From: a virus
DNA length: 24,896 nucleotides
Strand: one strand, 5' to 3'
Virus record (IMG/VR): IMGVR_UViG_3300037041_000102
Span: 1-24,896 of that record
Position numbers and translations under genes: made by a program. Below the pieces are notes generated by a model. The model worked only from the letters and a program-made list of their open reading frames with translations. It was not told where the DNA came from and did not search any database. Shown here piece by piece: positions 22,207 through 24,896 of this stretch. Positions within the stretch are counted from its first letter, which is position 1. Every line of letters starts with the position of its first letter.

Positions 22207-22363
22207 TGATCTTAGTTATTAGGTTAGAAATAGTATTCCATCTGCACATTGCTCTATCAGTAGCTTCATGCTCACTGCCTAGATGCTCTGCAAAATCTTG
22301 AGCTACAGCCCAAAGCTGCTGCTCTTCTAGTAAAATAATCTCCATTAGTTCTTTTTTGTCCAT
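22190..22363 (-). CDS. Small helical protein, first gene of the early operon
   Basis: This is a 57-residue protein, MDKKELMEIILLEEQQLWAV, with 'EHEATDRAMCRWNTISNLIT' later. A longer reading from a TTG at 22399 is rejected because that TTG is part of the promoter box TATCTTTG. The chosen ATG leaves a leader of about 30 bases. It is probably a helical, soluble early protein. It opens the operon of twelve genes that ends at the terminator at 19534. The function is unknown. Confidence 0.62.
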   Translation of the reverse strand: MDKKELMEIILLEEQQLWAVAQDFAEHLGSEHEATDRAMCRWNTISNLITKINEKAN

Positions 22364-22396
22364 GTGTATAAGTTTTAATTGTTGATAACTATACGC

Positions 22397-22427
22397 CAAA
22401 GATAATAGAAAGTTTTATAACTGCAAT
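22397..22427 (-). promoter_or_regulatory. Bacteroidota-type promoter for the small-gene operon
   Basis: On the minus strand TTG (22426-22424, in the context ATTGC), 19 bases, then TATCTTTG (22404-22397). This fits the -33 and TAnnTTTG -7 elements of the Bacteroidota primary sigma factor with ideal spacing. Transcription would begin near 22390 and read the genes from 22363 to 19553. Confidence 0.8.
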
Positions 22428-22464
22428 AAAAAAGTGTAATTTATATTCATTCTAAATAAGGATA

Positions 22465-22501
22465 GGTACAATTTGTACCCATCCATAAGGGCAATTTGTA
22501 C
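22465..22501. promoter_or_regulatory. Operator-like palindrome and partial second copy
   Basis: GGTACAATTTGTACC (22465-22479) is a perfect palindrome around a central base. CAATTTGTAC recurs 23 bases on, at 22492-22501, as a half-matching second site. Both lie about 40-75 bases upstream of the -33 box of the early promoter. A tandem CACTTAA pair (22501-22507, 22509-22515) follows. These look like binding sites for a dimeric regulator. Confidence 0.5.
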
Positions 22502-22547
22502 ACTTAAACACTTAACGAGGGTGATTTTTACTTAATAGTGAGGTCAC

Positions 22548-22589
22548 AAAAAAAAAGCAGCTGCGTGCTGGGGAGCTTACAACTGCTTT
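22548..22589 (-). terminator. Rho-independent terminator after the exonuclease gene
   Basis: On the minus strand AAAGCAGTTG (22589-22580) pairs with CAGCTGCTTT (22563-22554) with one G-T pair, a 16-base loop and a run of T to 22548. It lies 25 bases after the exonuclease stop codon and separates the lysis/exonuclease unit from the early operon. Confidence 0.82.
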
Positions 22590-22614
22590 CTACACATTAT
22601 GGAACGGTGCTAAG

Positions 22615-23379
22615 TTAGTGTTTATATTTGAATTTCAAAAATTCTGTGTAAGTTTTATTATTTATTTTATAATGTTTTATGCAATCCTTACATTTCATCC
22701 AATGATGGATAGTACCTCCTGCAGTTACTACCTGTTTATTATAATAGATATTATAGTTACTACATTCAGGACAGCAATACTTCTCATCTCCATCCATTAC
22801 AGCATAATGAGTAGATGGAGTAGTGTAGGAATTGAGTTTATTGAATACAGCTTCTAGTACAGTGACATCCATTTTACAATAGTCTACCATCTTATTCATA
22901 GCCTGCTGATCTTTCTTAAAAACTATATCTTTCCACAGGTCTAACCCTCCTGTATCCATTTTCTGACCTACTCCAAGATATTTTGCTATGTAATCTAATT
23001 TATTTGAATTGAAATTAAAGTATCTTTTAGCCCATTTAAGCGTGTCTATAGTCTTAGGTGAGGGCATTACATCAAGTCCATGTAATACAGCTCTTGTACG
23101 CAACCATTTGAGATCAAATCTATCCCCATTATGAGCCACAATTTCATCAGCTTGAGCCATAACTTTAAGGAATGCTTTAATCATTGCCTTATCTGATTGC
23201 TTTTTATCCCAAGTAAGGAACTGTACATCATCCTCTGACTCCCATTTATAGCAGATGCAGATAATAGCTCTCTCATGAATGATGTCACCTGGATTGATTG
23301 TAAGATTATATCCTGATCGCCAAAATATACCAACATTGAATGATGTCTCAATGTCAAAAAACAGTCTTTTTCTTACCAT
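22615..23379 (-). CDS. DEDDy 3'-5' exonuclease (DnaQ-like) with C-terminal zinc ribbon
   Basis: The chosen start at 23379 gives 254 residues and places the first motif near the N-terminus as is usual; an ATG at 23418 would overlap the previous gene by 26 bases. Motifs: 'LFFDIETS' with Asp9 and Glu11 (ExoI), 'VAHNGDRFDLKWL' with Asp89 (ExoII), and 'YCKMD' with Tyr167 and Asp171 (ExoIII, DEDDy type). It probably trims DNA or RNA 3' ends in replication or nucleotide recycling. The C-terminus adds Cys203-x-x-Cys206 and Cys230-x-x-Cys233, a zinc ribbon. This architecture is frequent in Bacteroidota phages. A strong terminator follows. Confidence 0.86.
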   Translation of the reverse strand: MVRKRLFFDIETSFNVGIFWRSGYNLTINPGDIIHERAIICICYKWESEDDVQFLTWDKKQSDKAMIKAFLKVMAQADEIVAHNGDRFDLKWLRTRAVLHGLDVMPSPKTIDTLKWAKRYFNFNSNKLDYIAKYLGVGQKMDTGGLDLWKDIVFKKDQQAMNKMVDYCKMDVTVLEAVFNKLNSYTTPSTHYAVMDGDEKYCCPECSNYNIYYNKQVVTAGGTIHHWMKCKDCIKHYKINNKTYTEFLKFKYKH

Positions 23380-23392
23380 AAGTGGTGTAAAC

Positions 23393-23812
23393 TTAGAACA
23401 AATATTTCTCTCTCGCAAATTTAAAGAGATATGATAGCAATAAGCCGATGCCTACTCCTACAAATAATAGACTAAGATTGCCATTAGCTCTAGGTCTAGT
23501 AGCCTTAGCTTGAGCTTTCTCTACTATCCTATCTTTGTAGATAGTTTTAACTTTTAGTCTATATTCTATTTTTTTATCTAGTCTAGTCTTAGGCACATAG
23601 ACAGTATTATACTTTATGATAGTATCTTTAGTAGTGATAAACTTCTCCCATATTATATCATTATTAATAATAACAGGGATAGAATCTAAAGTAGTGATCC
23701 TGATAGTATCTCCTGTCTCTTCACAAGTATATCCTTTCTTAATTGCCTTATTGAGATGGTATTGTGCAGAGCAGGAACTAAGTAGTAAGATTATGGCTAA
23801 ATATCTCATCAT
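23393..23812 (-). CDS. Lipoprotein with C-terminal membrane helix: candidate unimolecular spanin
   Basis: This is a 139-residue protein. The N-terminus [17 protein letters not shown] is a lipoprotein signal with lipobox LSSC, Cys14 being the likely lipidated residue. The middle (20-110) is a charged, beta-strand and helix-forming periplasmic part. Residues 113-130 ('[18 protein letters not shown]') form a transmembrane helix followed by the basic 'KFAREKYLF'. An outer-membrane lipid anchor at one end and an inner-membrane anchor at the other is the layout of u-spanins such as T1 gp11, which fuse the two membranes in the last step of lysis. The position right after endolysin and holin (ATGA overlap) fits. 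It could also be another envelope protein. Confidence 0.65.
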   Translation of the reverse strand: MMRYLAIILLLSSCSAQYHLNKAIKKGYTCEETGDTIRITTLDSIPVIINNDIIWEKFITTKDTIIKYNTVYVPKTRLDKKIEYRLKVKTIYKDRIVEKAQAKATRPRANGNLSLLFVGVGIGLLLSYLFKFAREKYLF

Positions 23813-24273
23813 TCTTTTATTTCAAAGTGCATCCAATCATAGTTTTTCTCTACTCCCAAAGATATAAAGCCATTCTTATAAAAAATATCTATCATCTTCT
23901 GATACTCAGGTCTTGCAAATCTTGCTGTCTTTGATGATTCTTTGAGTAGATTTCTAGCAGGATCTAAGTCTATTGCAATCCCCCATGAGTGCATGGATAG
24001 TGCTGTACCTCCCCTCATTTTTCTATAGTTAAAGCATCCACCGAATAAATCAATCCCTAACTCCTTTATCTTATCATATCCATAGGTAGCTAAAAGCTCA
24101 TTGAATACAGCTGTAAAATTATCAGCTACTAGCTTATGGCACATCATAGTATTGACTGAGCTGTCTAAGTCCCAAGCTATTCGCATTGGATAAGGTAGCT
24201 TAATCTTTACTAAGTAGCCTGCACCTGTTACATTAGCAGTACCATATTTAGATGTAAGTTCCCATCTAGTCAT
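23809..24273 (-). CDS. Endolysin, peptidase M15 family
   Basis: This 154-residue zinc peptidase probably cleaves peptidoglycan cross-links or stem peptides. The motifs are '[17 protein letters not shown]' at 89-105 with His95 and Asp102 as zinc ligands and 'DWMHFEI' at 146-152 with His149. A Gly-Gly-Cys-Phe-Asn-Tyr-Arg substrate-pocket stretch precedes them. There is no signal peptide, so release depends on the holin. ATGA overlaps with the holin gene upstream and the spanin-like gene downstream define a lysis cassette. Confidence 0.9.
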   Translation of the reverse strand: MTRWELTSKYGTANVTGAGYLVKIKLPYPMRIAWDLDSSVNTMMCHKLVADNFTAVFNELLATYGYDKIKELGIDLFGGCFNYRKMRGGTALSMHSWGIAIDLDPARNLLKESSKTARFARPEYQKMIDIFYKNGFISLGVEKNYDWMHFEIKE

Positions 24274-24731
24274 TTCAATTTGTTTAGGTCCTCTTTAACT
24301 TCCTTAGCTCTAGCAAATAATAGCTTCATTGACTGCCATAGGTCCAAATGGTAGATTTGCTTGTATGACTCATTGATTGACATCACCTCAATACTAGATA
24401 GGACCAATGCTACAATTTTAGTGAGCATAAATGGTACACTAAAAAAAGTAAGAATGATATCATTTAGTATGAATTTGTCTATTAAAAAGAACATAATCAC
24501 AGTAATCTCATAAAGTGCTAGCTTGCTAATTATAGATGAGAGCTTTCTGCTAGTTATTTTATCTCCTAATTTATTAGCTTTCCAAATGCCAGTGATAGTA
24601 TCAATAGATATTAATACTCCAATCATTATTAGAATGCCTGAGATAGGTAAAAAGAATGCAAAGCATATAGATATAAGAGTCAAAAGTTTTGATTGTATAG
24701 ATAGTATTAATAAAGATAGTTGTGCTTTCAT
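24270..24731 (-). CDS. Holin, phage_holin_4-like
   Basis: This is a 153-residue inner membrane protein. Hydrophobic segments lie at about 15-48 (probably two helices, including '[20 protein letters not shown]'), 71-89 and 92-118. '[20 protein letters not shown]' at 44-63 matches the conserved 'D..tGi.kA.k....tS.k' loop of this holin family. The C-terminal tail is charged and helical. It makes the membrane holes that release the endolysin encoded by the next gene. ATGA overlap with the small membrane protein gene upstream. Confidence 0.82.
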   Translation of the reverse strand: MKAQLSLLILSIQSKLLTLISICFAFFLPISGILIMIGVLISIDTITGIWKANKLGDKITSRKLSSIISKLALYEITVIMFFLIDKFILNDIILTFFSVPFMLTKIVALVLSSIEVMSINESYKQIYHLDLWQSMKLLFARAKEVKEDLNKLK

Positions 24732-24889
24732 TGTTTAGATTCTATTTCAGATACTAATAAAAAAGTAAAATAAGATATTGCTAAACATCCTGCAAATTTA
24801 AGATACAAAGCAGGCTCAAATACTAATGCTATCCCTGTTAAGTATCCACAGCCAAAGACTAAGAATGATAAGACTCCTGAGTGCTTCAT
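24728..24889 (-). CDS. Small two-helix membrane protein upstream of holin
   Basis: ATG 24889-24887 to TGA 24730-24728 encodes 53 residues: MKHSGVLSFLVFGCGYLTGI, 'ALVFEPALYL', a second hydrophobic segment 'FAGCLAISYFTFLLVSEIES' and 'KQ'. Two transmembrane helices in so short a protein and an ATGA overlap with the holin gene suggest a holin partner, antiholin or second holin. The start is 7 bases from the window edge, so an earlier start cannot be excluded. Confidence 0.62.
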   Translation of the reverse strand: MKHSGVLSFLVFGCGYLTGIALVFEPALYLKFAGCLAISYFTFLLVSEIESKQ

Positions 24890-24896
24890 ATTATTA

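Larger units (their letters stand above)
22364..22614. other. Gene-free 250-base control region
   Basis: It holds the leader and promoter of the operon to its left, the operator-like repeats and the terminator of the unit to its right. I see no gene on either strand. Confidence 0.65.

Noticed and set aside
22364-22399. TTG start extending the first early gene by 12 residues
   Set aside because: The TTG is part of the TATCTTTG promoter box, so it would lie upstream of the transcript start.
23380-23418. Longer start for the exonuclease
   Set aside because: It overlaps the spanin-like gene and puts 13 non-family residues before the usual short N-terminus.
1-24896. tRNA genes, integrase, insertion sequences, known defence or anti-defence systems
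   Set aside because: No cloverleaf-type sequence, transposase or recombinase motif, or recognised defence gene was found; absence is by reading only, not by a covariance or profile search.

Overview
The window looks like about 25 kb of a tailed double-stranded DNA phage (siphovirus- or myovirus-like, since it has a tape measure protein) that infects a member of the Bacteroidota, probably a flavobacterium-like host. The evidence for the host is the AT-rich DNA, the near absence of Shine-Dalgarno sequences, one excellent Bacteroidota-type promoter (TTG, 19 bases, TATCTTTG), a primase with a BT4734/VirE-type N-terminus, a DUF3127-type OB-fold protein, and several small protein families that I associate with phages of this phylum. 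No integrase, repressor or other clear lysogeny gene is visible. The contig continues at both ends. Portal, capsid and major tail protein genes are not in the window.

Layout, left to right. Positions 1-62 hold the first codons of a minus-strand gene that may be a head maturation protease. Positions 107-1337 hold the only two plus-strand genes, an overlapping pair of related proteins resembling tail assembly chaperones. Positions 1326-11261 are the minus-strand tail block: two small tail-completion-like proteins, the tape measure, a large distal-tail protein, a second tail protein, a small protein and two fibre-like proteins. Positions 11291-12987 hold the large and small terminase subunits and a tiny basic protein. 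Positions 12968-14390 hold small regulators, including a sigma-like protein. Positions 14353-16770 form a recombination cassette: an SSB-like OB-fold protein, a PD-(D/E)XK exonuclease, an ERF annealing protein and a VRR-NUC nuclease. Positions 16772-19132 encode a primase-helicase.

Positions 19133-19552 are a 420-base gene-free region with repeats, an inverted repeat, an almost pure A/T block and a hairpin; this is my candidate replication origin. It is followed by a tight operon of twelve small genes (19553-22363), which ends in a DnaA-domain-IV-like protein and a UUCG-loop terminator and starts from the Bacteroidota-type promoter. A second gene-poor stretch (22364-22614) carries that promoter, an operator-like palindrome and another terminator. 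Positions 22615-24889 hold a DEDDy exonuclease and a lysis cassette: a small two-helix membrane protein, holin, M15 endolysin and a candidate one-piece spanin.

In the minus-strand direction the window reads: lysis and exonuclease, small early operon, origin, replication and recombination, sigma-like regulator, packaging, tail. Genes are packed with 1-base gaps or ATGA stop/start overlaps. Eight short genes (30-59 codons) fit this pattern and are easy to miss. The most interesting items are a repeated upstream motif in front of three structural transcription units, the candidate origin with an adjacent DnaA-like protein, extreme CpG depletion interrupted inside one tail-fibre gene, and a tail block whose physical order is canonical in the direction opposite to its transcription.
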